From the NCBI GenBank assembly GCA_002409375.1, contig DHNF01000117.1, positions 13,026-31,671 of the forward strand: a stretch of 18,646 bases of DNA, given 5' to 3'. Numbering within the stretch: the stretch's first letter is position 1; every line of letters begins with the position of its first letter. Both the position numbers and the translations under genes were made by a program. The DNA comes from Ruminococcaceae bacterium UBA5423 (GTDB lineage: Bacteria; Bacillota; Clostridia; Oscillospirales; Acutalibacteraceae). A model generated the notes under the pieces. It was not told the DNA's origin, did no database searches, and worked only from the letters and a program-made list of their open reading frames with translations. This document shows, piece after piece, positions 1 to 6,297 of this stretch.

Positions 1-1
1 G

Positions 2-406
2 CATGACCGAGTCACAAATTTCAGAATTGATTTAATTACCGATGTTGAAGCGCTGGATACAAAGGCCATTCCGTTCGAGAATCTCCCCTATAAAAGCAAT
101 TCACTCGATATTGCGGAATATACCAAATATGCCCTGAATATGTATGACGGGAAAAAGGTTTCAGCGATTATCAAACTGAAAGAAGAACGCATCGGTGATG
201 TCATCGACTGGTTCGGCAAGGATATTACGGTTTTGCCCGAAAAAAACGACGGTTATATTCAAGTTCGAGTTACAGGTTCCGATAACGGCATCAGAATGTG
301 GGCGATTCAGTATGGGCGTTTAGTTGAGGTGCTATCACCAGCGGAATTGCGCGAGGCCATTCGGCTTGATGTGGCAGCTATTGCTGAGAAATATAATAAT
401 ATTTAA
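2..406 (+). CDS. WYL-domain transcriptional regulator, C-terminal part (5' end outside window)
   Basis: The frame is open from base 2, so only the last 134 residues are visible and the start lies to the left of the window. The visible part opens with RVTNFRIDLITDVEALD. This resembles the end of a WYL domain, where a conserved Arg/Asp strand is followed by 'I.....LD'. The rest (residues about 45-134) looks like the WCX C-terminal extension, with the pattern 'YDGKKVSAIIKLKEERIGDVIDWFG ... AIQYG..VEVLSP.ELRE'. WYL proteins are usually HTH-WYL-WCX transcription factors whose WYL domain senses a ligand or nucleic acid. The HTH domain is not in view, so the regulator role is inferred from the family. 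The gene ends with TAA and is followed by a hairpin at 449-485. Its target cannot be told from this window. Confidence 0.75.
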   Translation, partial: HDRVTNFRIDLITDVEALDTKAIPFENLPYKSNSLDIAEYTKYALNMYDGKKVSAIIKLKEERIGDVIDWFGKDITVLPEKNDGYIQVRVTGSDNGIRMWAIQYGRLVEVLSPAELREAIRLDVAAIAEKYNNI

Positions 407-448
407 CGATTTATTTGAGAGCTGGAACGCTCTCCGACTTATGCATAG

Positions 449-485
449 CAAAGCCCGCACGAACATAGTGTTCATGCGGGCTTTG
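449..485 (+). terminator. Hairpin, candidate terminator shared by the WYL gene and tRNA-Pro(CGG)
   Basis: A 17-bp stem with one mismatch (arms 449-465 and 469-485) and a 3-nt loop lies between the convergent WYL gene (+) and tRNA-Pro(CGG) (-). The stem contains AAAGCCCGCA paired with TGCGGGCTTT. The tail is only weakly T-rich (TTGTTGTG on plus), so it may terminate in both directions, with lower certainty than the other terminators in the window. Confidence 0.6.
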
Positions 486-488
486 TTG

Positions 489-565
489 TGGTCGGAGTGA
501 TGTGACTTGAACACACGGCCTCTTGGTCCCGAACCAAGCGCTCTACCAAACTGAGCTACACCCCG
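489..565 (-). tRNA. tRNA-Pro (anticodon CGG)
   Basis: The minus strand folds as a full cloverleaf. The acceptor arm is CGGGGTG paired with CACTCCG (one G-U), the D arm is AGCTC...GAGC, and the anticodon stem CTTGG/CCAAG holds loop TTCGGGA, with CGG at plus positions 529-531. The T loop reads TTCAAGT, and the CCA tail is encoded (489-491). It reads the proline codon CCG. A consensus promoter lies 40 nt upstream. It shares its acceptor arm with the tRNA-Pro(TGG) at 4491-4566. Confidence 0.95.
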
Positions 566-605
566 TTGCGAAAAAATACATGGCCGTGGAATTCACAGCT
601 CTGAC

Positions 606-634
606 ATTATACTTCAATGCTCGCTTTTTGTCAA
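606..634 (-). promoter_or_regulatory. Consensus sigma-A promoter for tRNA-Pro(CGG)
   Basis: On the minus strand, TTGACA (634-629), a 17-nt spacer and TATAAT (611-606) form a perfect consensus promoter. The -10 box ends exactly 40 nt before the first tRNA base. It sits in the gap after trmL, so the tRNA has its own transcription start even though trmL reads towards it. Confidence 0.9.
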
Positions 635-657
635 TTTATTTTGCCTTATAACAAAAA

Positions 658-1155
658 CTATTCGTTGAGCTTTCCCTCAAGTCTTAAATTTTCAAATCCC
701 CACTGCCGTAACACTTCATATGCACCAACGGCCACAGTGTTGGAAAGATTTAGCGAACGAGCAGTTTCGTTGTCGAGCATGGGCAAGCGCACACAATTAT
801 CTATATGGCGTGTAAGCAGCTCTTCCGAAATCCCGGCAGTTTCCTTTCCGAAAACAAGGTAGCATCCGTCCGGATAAGAAACATCGGTATAAACCTTTTT
901 TCCTTTTGTTGTAAAAAAATAAAATGGCCCTTTATTAAGCGCAAAAAACTCATCAACATTCTTATACACTTTTAAATTAAGCAAATGCCAATAATCCAAG
1001 CCCGCTCGTTTAAGATGCTTGTCATCTATGCTAAAGCCCATTGGTCCGATTAAATGTAAGTGCGCGCCTGTCACGGCACATGTTCGGCTGATATTTCCGG
1101 TATTTTGCGGTATCTCTGGCTCAATTAAAACAATATTTATTATTGACATTTTCAA
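658..1155 (-). CDS. trmL: tRNA (cytidine(34)/uridine(34)-2'-O)-methyltransferase TrmL
   Basis: This is a SPOUT-class methyltransferase that 2'-O-methylates the wobble base of tRNA-Leu isoacceptors, using S-adenosylmethionine. The SpoU/TrmH signatures are visible: NTGNISRTC (residues 18-26), the knotted SAM-binding part VFGKETAGIS (101-110), and LPMLDNETARSLNLSNTVAV (124-143). At 165 residues it is the size of minimal TrmL/YibK proteins, which consist of the catalytic domain alone. The start chosen is TTG at 1155, because the AGAAAGG site (about 1164-1170) is 8 nt upstream of it. An ATG two codons later (1149) is the alternative, with a longer 14-nt spacing. The gene ends with TAG. It is followed by the promoter and gene of tRNA-Pro(CGG) on the same strand and is divergent from the small gene at 1285. 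I saw no clear promoter for it. Confidence 0.92.
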   Translation of the reverse strand: MKMSIINIVLIEPEIPQNTGNISRTCAVTGAHLHLIGPMGFSIDDKHLKRAGLDYWHLLNLKVYKNVDEFFALNKGPFYFFTTKGKKVYTDVSYPDGCYLVFGKETAGISEELLTRHIDNCVRLPMLDNETARSLNLSNTVAVGAYEVLRQWGFENLRLEGKLNE

Positions 1156-1272
1156 AAAACAAACCTTTCTTTAACTCTTGCCATTTATTACACCGTTTGA
1201 AATCATTATTTTGCGAAACAATATTCAAGGAAGGTATTGACCGTCCAAATTTTTGTATATACAAATTTATTC

Positions 1273-1279
1273 GGGGGGA
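1273..1279 (+). promoter_or_regulatory. Ribosome binding site fixing the start at 1285
   Basis: The G-run GGGGGGA lies 5 nt before ATG 1285. The in-frame upstream start (1237) would place this site inside the coding region, so 1285 is preferred. Confidence 0.7.
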
Positions 1280-1284
1280 TTTAT

Positions 1285-1464
1285 ATGACCAAAGGTATCA
1301 ACCGATTCGTGCGCGGCGTTGGCATGGGTGCAATGGTGGGTATTGCTGTAGGCGCTGTAGGATCGATGTATGTCCGAAAAAACAAAAAAGGACTAAAGAA
1401 GAATATTGGTAAAGCTCTTCGCAATGTTGGCGACCTTGTGGACGATGTTTCCGGAATGTTCTGA
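1285..1464 (+). CDS. Small glycine-zipper membrane protein, YtxH-like, function unknown
   Basis: This is a 59-residue protein. Residues about 9-30 form one glycine-rich membrane segment (VRGVGMGAMVGIAVGAVGSM) with glycines at 11, 13, 15, 19, 23 and 26, a glycine-zipper pattern. A strongly basic stretch follows (RKNKKGLKKNIGKALRN, 31-47), then a short acidic amphipathic end. The layout of an N-terminal Gly/Ala membrane helix plus a charged helix resembles YtxH-type small proteins, but it is too short for a sure family call. The start is set by the G-rich ribosome binding site at 1273-1279. It stands alone, divergent from trmL, and ends 18 nt before a strong terminator, so it is probably a single-gene unit. 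A perfect stem downstream and a good ribosome binding site argue that it is a real gene. Confidence 0.7.
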   Translation: MTKGINRFVRGVGMGAMVGIAVGAVGSMYVRKNKKGLKKNIGKALRNVGDLVDDVSGMF

Positions 1465-1482
1465 TAACACATTGCATTATTA

Positions 1483-1521
1483 ACCCCCCTTACGGTATCT
1501 GCCCTTAAGGGGGGTGTTTTT
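1483..1521. terminator. Strong bidirectional terminator between the small membrane protein and the PBP gene
   Basis: A perfect 10-bp stem, ACCCCCCTTA (1483-1492) with TAAGGGGGGT (1506-1515), has a 13-nt loop and is followed by GTTTTT on plus. The two flanking genes converge here. The PBP stop codon (1520-1522) lies within the T-tract, so on the minus strand the stem follows that stop directly. Confidence 0.85.
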
Positions 1522-3757
1522 ATGATTCCGGTTTGGTTGTAGTCGACGATGATGTTTGAGACGATGATGTGCTTGATGAGGTAGTCGTTGACTTTTCTGT
1601 TGACTGGGTTGATGTAACCGGCTTTGTTGCAATGCTTACGCCGCCATGCACATGACATAAATCTGGCACATTATCAGGCTTATATACACCAATTGCTCTG
1701 TTTTTACAATTTTTTGACGCAAGCAATCCTGTCTGATAGCAATAAGATGCCTCTATTGTATTGCCCTTTTTGTCAAACGTCTTTTTGCCAAGACCAGAAT
1801 GTAACGCATCCATGGATTTTTTCCATAAACTTTTGGCATAGGAGGTAACACGCAGCCACTGGTTGTTATCATATCCAAACCAGCACGCTCCGACATAGTA
1901 TGGTGTTCCGCCCACAAAATAAACATCCTTATTATCATTGGTTGTTCCGGTTTTGCCAAAGGTCTCAAAACTGCCAATCTTTTGTCCTCTTCCGGTTCCG
2001 TGAGGACCAACAACTACACGCTGGAGCAGGCGGTTCATTACATATGCGGTATCCTCGCTTATAACCTTATCATTTAAAGGCTTGGTTTCAAGCAATACTT
2101 CATCGTCACGCATAACTTTATAATAAGTATAGGGTTTGTTGTAAATGCCGCCGTTTCCGAAAACCTGAAAAGCCGCAGCCATTTCTATGCACCTGACCCC
2201 ATAAGTCAGTCCGCCAAGTGTCATTGGCGCAAAGTCTATGTCTGTGCTTATCTGATCATTTACTCTTGCGGATTTTACCAGCGTCGACAAATGAAGTCGT
2301 TGTGTAACAAAATCAAAACTGCGCTGGGGCGTTATCATTTCCATAAGCTGGGCAGGCACAGTGTTGAGAGAACGCTGTAACGCCTCCTCAATTGGCATAG
2401 CGCCATATTTATATTTTCCATAGTTATTTGGCCATTTGCTGCCATCTCGCAATGTGATTTTATTATCCTTTACAATCGTAGAAAAATTTACAAGGTTTAA
2501 ATTAATCGCCGGAGTATACACTGCAAGAGGCTTAATTGACGATCCGGGCTGTCGTGTTGCATCTACCGCACGGTTGAACACCCGGTTGGCTGTTTTCTCG
2601 CCCCGTCCTCCAACAGTGGCAACCAGCCGGCCGTTATAATCTATAATGGCTATTCCGGCTTGCGGGTCCTCTTTATCATTTTTATTAGGCTTGGGAAAAT
2701 TTTTATCGTCGTTTTCAAATATTTTCTCAACTTTTCTCTGCTGTTCGGGGTCTTTAGCCGAATATATCTTTAGCCCTCCGCGAAAATAGATTTGAGTTGC
2801 CCATTCCGTAGAGTACCCATAAGTTTTCATAAGATCTTCTATAACCTGTTCGGTCAACAAATCAGCGTAATAATCCTGCACATCCACACGGCGCATGCTG
2901 CTTTTAAATATAAGCTCCTGGTTATATGCCTGCTTGTATTCATCTACGGTAATAAAGCCCAATTCATACATTTTGTTTAGAACATGTCGCTGACGCCGTT
3001 TAATGTTGTCCGGATGCATATAAGGGTTGTAGCTTGAGGGGCTTTGCGTTATACCTGCAATCACCGCACATTCTGCAATTGTCAAATCCTCAACATCTTT
3101 AGCAAAAAAGTAATTTGCAGCAGCACCCACACCGGATACGCTGCCTAAGGGCAGAATGTTCAGATAAGCCTCTAAAATTTGGTCTTTTGTGTAAGAGCTT
3201 CGTTCCATTTCGATCGCACGAAAAATCTCACGAATTTTGCGCGAAATTCTAACATCGTCATCTTTTGTAAGGTTCTTAATCAACTGTTGTGTAATTGTTG
3301 ATCCACCGTATTCGTGGGAGGAAAACTTGAAAACAAGATTGGCAATTGCCGACACTGTGCGCTTCCAATCAACACCGTAATGCTCACGAAAACGCTCATC
3401 CTCAATTGCAATGACTGCATTCTGCATGTTTATCGGTATTTTATTCAAGTCTTTCCAAATACTGTTGGCGCCTTGAACATGCTGATTTTCTACAAATTCC
3501 CCATTGTCGTTTTTGCAATAAATAATACTGCTTTGATTTAAATTGATGTTTTTTAAATCGGGTATGCCCTCTGTACCTTTATAATTTGTGACAACGTAAA
3601 CAGCCATAACACAGCCAAAAACACTTACTGTAATCGTACCTATAAGGAATATGGTCAGAATGCATTTCATGGTGGCTTTCAGCATACGCATCGCTATGCG
3701 CACCGGCTTTTTGCGGAAAAACGACTTGCCTTTTGCTGTTCTAATACTCCTGCTCAT
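1520..3757 (-). CDS. Class A penicillin-binding protein (PBP1A family), bifunctional peptidoglycan synthase
   Basis: The protein polymerises lipid II into glycan strands and cross-links the stem peptides outside the membrane. From the ATG at 3757 it has 745 residues: a basic cytoplasmic start, one membrane segment (about 33-56), a GT51 glycosyltransferase domain (about 80-270) and a transpeptidase domain (about 365-640). GT51 motifs are EDERFREHYG (catalytic Glu119) and GGSTITQQL (151-159). The penicillin-binding motifs are all present: SSIK (nucleophile Ser406, Lys409), SLN (463-465) and KTGT (602-605). The last 35 residues are a Ser/Thr-rich low-complexity tail. A GTG at 3769 is in frame but overlaps the GAAGGAAGG ribosome binding site (3769-3777), so the ATG 11 nt downstream is preferred. 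The gene stands alone, between its own promoter (3824-3852) and the terminator at 1483-1521. It could be named ponA or mrcA by analogy; orthology was not tested. Confidence 0.93.
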   Translation of the reverse strand: MSRSIRTAKGKSFFRKKPVRIAMRMLKATMKCILTIFLIGTITVSVFGCVMAVYVVTNYKGTEGIPDLKNINLNQSSIIYCKNDNGEFVENQHVQGANSIWKDLNKIPINMQNAVIAIEDERFREHYGVDWKRTVSAIANLVFKFSSHEYGGSTITQQLIKNLTKDDDVRISRKIREIFRAIEMERSSYTKDQILEAYLNILPLGSVSGVGAAANYFFAKDVEDLTIAECAVIAGITQSPSSYNPYMHPDNIKRRQRHVLNKMYELGFITVDEYKQAYNQELIFKSSMRRVDVQDYYADLLTEQVIEDLMKTYGYSTEWATQIYFRGGLKIYSAKDPEQQRKVEKIFENDDKNFPKPNKNDKEDPQAGIAIIDYNGRLVATVGGRGEKTANRVFNRAVDATRQPGSSIKPLAVYTPAINLNLVNFSTIVKDNKITLRDGSKWPNNYGKYKYGAMPIEEALQRSLNTVPAQLMEMITPQRSFDFVTQRLHLSTLVKSARVNDQISTDIDFAPMTLGGLTYGVRCIEMAAAFQVFGNGGIYNKPYTYYKVMRDDEVLLETKPLNDKVISEDTAYVMNRLLQRVVVGPHGTGRGQKIGSFETFGKTGTTNDNKDVYFVGGTPYYVGACWFGYDNNQWLRVTSYAKSLWKKSMDALHSGLGKKTFDKKGNTIEASYCYQTGLLASKNCKNRAIGVYKPDNVPDLCHVHGGVSIATKPVTSTQSTEKSTTTSSSTSSSQTSSSTTTKPES

Positions 3758-3768
3758 CCTGCCATTCA

Positions 3769-3777
3769 CCTTCCTTC
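3769..3777 (-). promoter_or_regulatory. Ribosome binding site deciding the PBP start
   Basis: On the minus strand GAAGGAAGG ends at 3769 and overlaps the in-frame GTG codon 3769-3767. An ATG lies 11 nt downstream at 3757, which is the more workable start. Confidence 0.65.
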
Positions 3778-3823
3778 ATTTGCATTTTTACTACAGGATT
3801 AGTTTTTATAATAACGCACAATT

Positions 3824-3852
3824 ATCTTATAGCAGAGCACCATAATTGTCAA
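3824..3852 (-). promoter_or_regulatory. Probable promoter of the PBP gene
   Basis: On the minus strand TTGACA (3852-3847) is followed by a 17-nt spacer and TAAGAT (3829-3824), which matches 4 of 6 consensus bases. An overlapping TATAAG (3831-3826) at 15 nt is an alternative -10. The -35 hexamer overlaps the -35 of a divergent promoter on plus. Confidence 0.6.
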
Positions 3853-3875
3853 ATACAATTCTGTAACTTTATACT
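3846..3875 (+). promoter_or_regulatory. Probable promoter of the 124-residue membrane protein
   Basis: TTGTCA (3846-3851), an 18-nt spacer and TATACT (3870-3875) match 5/6 and 5/6 consensus bases. The expected start, near 3882, leaves a leader of about 70 nt. The -35 box shares the TTGTCAA sequence with the minus-strand -35 of the PBP promoter. Confidence 0.6.
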
Positions 3876-3951
3876 AACGTAATTTTGGTTTAAATTGCTT
3901 ATAAGTGGGAAATAATAAAGAATAACATGAAAAATAAGGAATGAAGTAAAA

Positions 3952-4326
3952 ATGGATAAACGGACGGTCGGCGCCGTGGCAACAGCTGCAATATTATTGC
4001 TTGCAGCTGTTATAGTTGCGCTTTATCAAAGAAGGGAGTTGCCGACAACCTCCGAAGTATCATATGCTGCAACAACGACATCCATTAATACCAATATTAC
4101 GACTTCAGTGAATCCGCCCCAATCAACTACGATAAGGCCTCTTTATATTATAGGCGCGTGGGAGGACAAGCTTGCTATCTTTATACCGCCAGATACTTCG
4201 CCGAATCAGGTGTTCGACGTTTTCCTGCCATCGCTGCCCGAGGAAGAACAGCAACGTTTGTATGACGGTATAGAAGTATTTGACGAGCAGTCCCTTGCAT
4301 CTTTGCTGGAGGACTATACAAGCTAA
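3952..4326 (+). CDS. Membrane-anchored extracytoplasmic protein with a BofC C-terminal-like domain, function unknown
   Basis: The 124-residue protein has a single N-terminal membrane helix (about 8-25, TAAILLLAAVIVALY preceded by basic residues). A Thr/Ser/Asn/Pro-rich linker (about 31-61) and a compact C-terminal domain (about 63-123) follow. The domain follows the pattern 'YIIGAW..KLAIF ... VFDVFLPSLPEEEQQRLYDGIEVFDEQSLASLLEDYTS'. It resembles the small domain found at the C-terminus of the sporulation protein BofC and in many uncharacterised clostridial membrane proteins with a 'LPE.D...L..GI...S...L..LLEDYTS' ending. That match is from memory of the family and was not searched. The domain is predicted to lie outside the membrane. 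The ribosome binding site TAAGGA (3935-3940) is 11 nt before ATG. The gene is divergent from the PBP gene and shares its promoter region, so a wall-related role is possible but unproven. Confidence 0.75.
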   Translation: MDKRTVGAVATAAILLLAAVIVALYQRRELPTTSEVSYAATTTSINTNITTSVNPPQSTTIRPLYIIGAWEDKLAIFIPPDTSPNQVFDVFLPSLPEEEQQRLYDGIEVFDEQSLASLLEDYTS

Positions 4327-4352
4327 GGTATATAATATATAATATTTACTAA

Positions 4353-4390
4353 AGACAACTATAATCCCGCTTTTCTGGGGGTTTGTCTCT
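4353..4390 (+). terminator. Weak stem-loop after the 124-residue protein gene
   Basis: AGACAA (4353-4358) pairs with TTGTCT (4383-4388), with CCC/GGGG pairing possible inside. No clean U-tract follows, only a pyrimidine-rich run, so this is a weak terminator candidate. It is the only structure seen between the gene and the tRNA promoter. Confidence 0.3.
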
Positions 4391-4420
4391 GGTTATTCCT
4401 TTTCTCGGTTTTCTCGGGTA

Positions 4421-4450
4421 TTGACAACAAGCTCCGCCTCGTATTATAAT
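4421..4450 (+). promoter_or_regulatory. Consensus sigma-A promoter for tRNA-Pro(TGG)
   Basis: TTGACA (4421-4426), an 18-nt spacer and TATAAT (4445-4450) are both perfect hexamers. The -10 box ends 40 nt before the tRNA, the same distance as at the other tRNA-Pro gene, although the two leaders differ in sequence. Confidence 0.9.
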
Positions 4451-4490
4451 CTTTATGCGCTTAATTAATTTATGCTCTCAACAGATAAAA

Positions 4491-4566
4491 CGGGGTGTAG
4501 CGCAGTTGGTAGCGCGCTTGCTTTGGGAGCAAGATGCCGCAGGTTCGAATCCTGTCACTCCGACCA
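4491..4566 (+). tRNA. tRNA-Pro (anticodon TGG)
   Basis: A full cloverleaf is visible. Acceptor CGGGGTG pairs with CACTCCG, the D arm is GCGC...GCGC, and anticodon stem CTTGC/GCAAG holds loop TTTGGGA, with TGG at 4524-4526. The T arm is CAGGTTCGAATCCTG, and CCA is encoded at 4564-4566. It reads CCA/CCG and other proline codons. It is preceded by a perfect promoter and followed 3 nt later by a terminator. Confidence 0.96.
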
Positions 4567-4569
4567 GTG

Positions 4570-4605
4570 AAAAACCGTCGGTTCTACAAAGCCGGCGGTT
4601 TTTAT
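4570..4605 (+). terminator. Intrinsic terminator of tRNA-Pro(TGG)
   Basis: AAAAACCGTCGG (4570-4581) pairs with CCGGCGGTTTTT (4592-4603), a 12-bp stem with one G-T wobble and a 10-nt loop. The right arm provides the T-tract. It begins 3 nt after the tRNA CCA. Confidence 0.85.
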
Positions 4606-4656
4606 CTTATCTACTTATCTATAAGTTTAATTAAGTTTAATTGCCAAAAATATTAT

Positions 4657-4664
4657 GGGGTGGG
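4657..4664 (+). promoter_or_regulatory. Ribosome binding site fixing the degV start
   Basis: GGGGTGGG lies 4 nt before ATG 4669. The frame is open further upstream, but that would run back through the terminator and tRNA, so 4669 is the start. Confidence 0.7.
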
Positions 4665-4668
4665 TTTT

Positions 4669-5499
4669 ATGAGTTATAAAATTATTGCAGACAGCTGCTG
4701 CGATTTAACGCCTGATTTGAGACAAAAATTGGATATTGTATCTGTTCCGCTCAGCCTTAATCTGGGTGAAGAAAGCTTCACTGATGATGAAAAATTAAAC
4801 CTACATGAATTTATGAGAAAAATGAGAAGCTACAGCGGCAAAATCGGCTCTGCATGCCCTTCACCTGGAATGTATAAGAATGCTTTTGTTGAAGCTGTTA
4901 CATCCTTTGCCATAACCATTTCCGGTAATCTGTCAGGATCATTTGCAAGTGCTATGCTGGGAAAATCCTTAGCTGAGGAAAAAGGAGCAGAAGTACATGT
5001 TTTTGATTCAAAAAGCGCTTCTGCCGGAGAAGTGTTGATTGCTTTAAAACTGCGTAATATGATTAATGACGGAATTAATAAATCTAAGATTATCTCTTCT
5101 ATCAATAGCTTTATAAAAGAGATGAAAACATATTTTGTGTTAGATAGTATTGATAATTTGGTCAAGAACGGAAGACTTGGCAAAATAACCGGAAAGCTAA
5201 TATCTGTTTTAAATATAAAACCTATTATGGGGTCGGACGGTGACGGAAACATCGCACTGTTTTCTCACGCTCGTGGGCAAAATCAAGTTTTAGAAAAGCT
5301 ATCCGCTACAATTGATAAAAGCGGAAAATCTACAGACGGGGAGAGCATGGTTATTACCCACTGCAATAATCCGGGGCTTGCGGAAAAGCTGATGAATCTA
5401 ATTAAGGAGCGCCATAATTTTAAAGAAATATTAGTCGTACCCACAAGAGGTGTAAGCTCTTTATATGCAAATGATAAGGGCATTATTATGGCGTTTTAA
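4669..5499 (+). CDS. DegV family fatty-acid-binding protein
   Basis: DegV-fold proteins bind a long-chain fatty acid. Some act as FakB-type partners that present exogenous fatty acids to the kinase FakA. The 276 residues show the typical features: ADSCCDLTPDL near the N-terminus (7-17), ACPSPGMYKNAF (62-73) and the lipid-pocket loop TISGNLSGSFASA (83-95). DSKSASAGE (113-121) and LDSIDNLVKNGRLGK (158-172), which matches the 'tLeyL.kGGRi.k' signature, follow. No FakA-like gene is in the window, so the partner is unknown. The start is ATG 4669. No clear promoter is visible in the 65 nt after the tRNA terminator, so readthrough or an undetected promoter is likely. Its codon use looks more AT-rich than that of the minus-strand housekeeping genes. 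It converges on the DUF975 gene, with stop codons only 7 nt apart. Confidence 0.9.
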   Translation: MSYKIIADSCCDLTPDLRQKLDIVSVPLSLNLGEESFTDDEKLNLHEFMRKMRSYSGKIGSACPSPGMYKNAFVEAVTSFAITISGNLSGSFASAMLGKSLAEEKGAEVHVFDSKSASAGEVLIALKLRNMINDGINKSKIISSINSFIKEMKTYFVLDSIDNLVKNGRLGKITGKLISVLNIKPIMGSDGDGNIALFSHARGQNQVLEKLSATIDKSGKSTDGESMVITHCNNPGLAEKLMNLIKERHNFKEILVVPTRGVSSLYANDKGIIMAF

Positions 5500-5506
5500 T
5501 ATAATT

Positions 5507-6220
5507 TTACATGGGCGACAACCCAAAATCCTCGGGTCGCACTATACCACGGCGCAACGCATCATCTTTTATATACTCATAAATGCCTGCATGAGCAGTG
5601 AACATATACGGATTGACATAAGCTATGCCTAATATACCGCATGTAAATGCCGACACGATCATCCAACCCATGTAACTAAGATCAAAAACGAAAAGATCAG
5701 CTTTGTGTCCATAAGTCATACGCTTGCTTAGTTCGAGCACATGAGCAGCCGGTATGTGTGGGTATTCGTAAACGATATAATCGGCCATGCTATAAGCATA
5801 ACTCATAACAATACCCGGTATAACAAATAAAAGGTACCATAAAAACAGATAAACACTTCTGAGCAGTCCGGTGGTTACAAATGACGAATACACCCTGAAC
5901 CCTGCAAAAAGTTCGCCAACCGGGGGATATTCTCCACGCCAATAACGCAAAAACCATCCACGCGCTCCAATGTGAATAACATTTCCCACCAAAATAAAAT
6001 ACGCAACCGCAAATAGCCCTATTGTAAAAATGATCGGCAGCACAACAAAGACAATGTCAGAGTGCAAAGAATCCGATTTGTCTTTAAAATTAAATTTTGG
6101 AGCATTGGCTGAGCCCAAACCGCCAAGCAGCATAGCCAGCAGTCCGGCGGCTATCGCGTTGCCCATACGACCGGACATACGGCCTTTGGCCAGTTGTTTT
6201 ATATAAGGGCGGTTAAACAA
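5507..6220 (-). CDS. DUF975 family integral membrane protein
   Basis: The 237-residue protein has about four membrane segments (near 21-40, 55-82, 113-143 and 177-203). Its C-terminal signature, 'LSYMGWMIVSAFTCGILGIAYVNPY' then 'T.HAGIYEYI', is typical of DUF975 proteins of Firmicutes, whose function is unknown. The start is TTG 6220, because AGGAGGGG (6226-6233) is 5 nt upstream and no better ATG is near. It lies downstream of the flotillin gene on the same strand, after a 129-nt gap that holds a strong palindrome. It may therefore be the last gene of the DUF1836-nfeD-floT cluster or have its own start. The C-terminus (DALRRGIVRPEDFGLSPM) is cytoplasmic-looking and unremarkable. No terminator was recognised between it and convergent degV. 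Confidence 0.85.
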   Translation of the reverse strand: MFNRPYIKQLAKGRMSGRMGNAIAAGLLAMLLGGLGSANAPKFNFKDKSDSLHSDIVFVVLPIIFTIGLFAVAYFILVGNVIHIGARGWFLRYWRGEYPPVGELFAGFRVYSSFVTTGLLRSVYLFLWYLLFVIPGIVMSYAYSMADYIVYEYPHIPAAHVLELSKRMTYGHKADLFVFDLSYMGWMIVSAFTCGILGIAYVNPYMFTAHAGIYEYIKDDALRRGIVRPEDFGLSPM

Positions 6221-6225
6221 TGCTA

Positions 6226-6233
6226 CCCCTCCT
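6226..6233 (-). promoter_or_regulatory. Ribosome binding site supporting the TTG start of the DUF975 gene
   Basis: AGGAGGGG on the minus strand sits 5 nt before TTG 6220, which decides in favour of this unusual start codon. Confidence 0.7.
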
Positions 6234-6261
6234 CGATTCTCTATTCATTAATGCTCTGCAT

Positions 6262-6297
6262 GATCGGCGCGATGGGGGACATCGCGCCCTACGGATC
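6262..6297. repeat. REP-like palindrome between floT and the DUF975 gene
   Basis: A perfect 9-bp inverted repeat, GGCGCGATG (6266-6274) and CATCGCGCC (6280-6288), has a 5-nt loop. GATC lies on both outer sides (6262-6265 and 6294-6297). No T-tract follows on either strand, so it is not a standard terminator. Read on minus, a CCGTAGGG-type lead-in joins the stem, like short dispersed palindromes I associate with gut Clostridia genomes. That similarity is from memory. Confidence 0.55.

Noticed and set aside
1237..1284. Longer N-terminus for the small membrane protein, and a TTGACC/TACAAA-like promoter at 1237-1265
   Set aside because: The strong G-run ribosome binding site at 1273-1279 marks 1285 as the start. 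The promoter match is weak and would leave a leader of only about 13 nt.
4534..4668. Longer N-terminus for the DegV protein starting inside the tRNA
   Set aside because: It would translate through the tRNA-Pro 3' half and its terminator. The ATG at 4669 has a good ribosome binding site and begins exactly where the DegV family begins.
5500..5545. Terminator between convergent degV and DUF975 genes
   Set aside because: Possible pairing GCGAC/GTCGC with ACCC/GGGT near 5515-5540 lies within the DUF975 coding end, is imperfect and has no T-tract.
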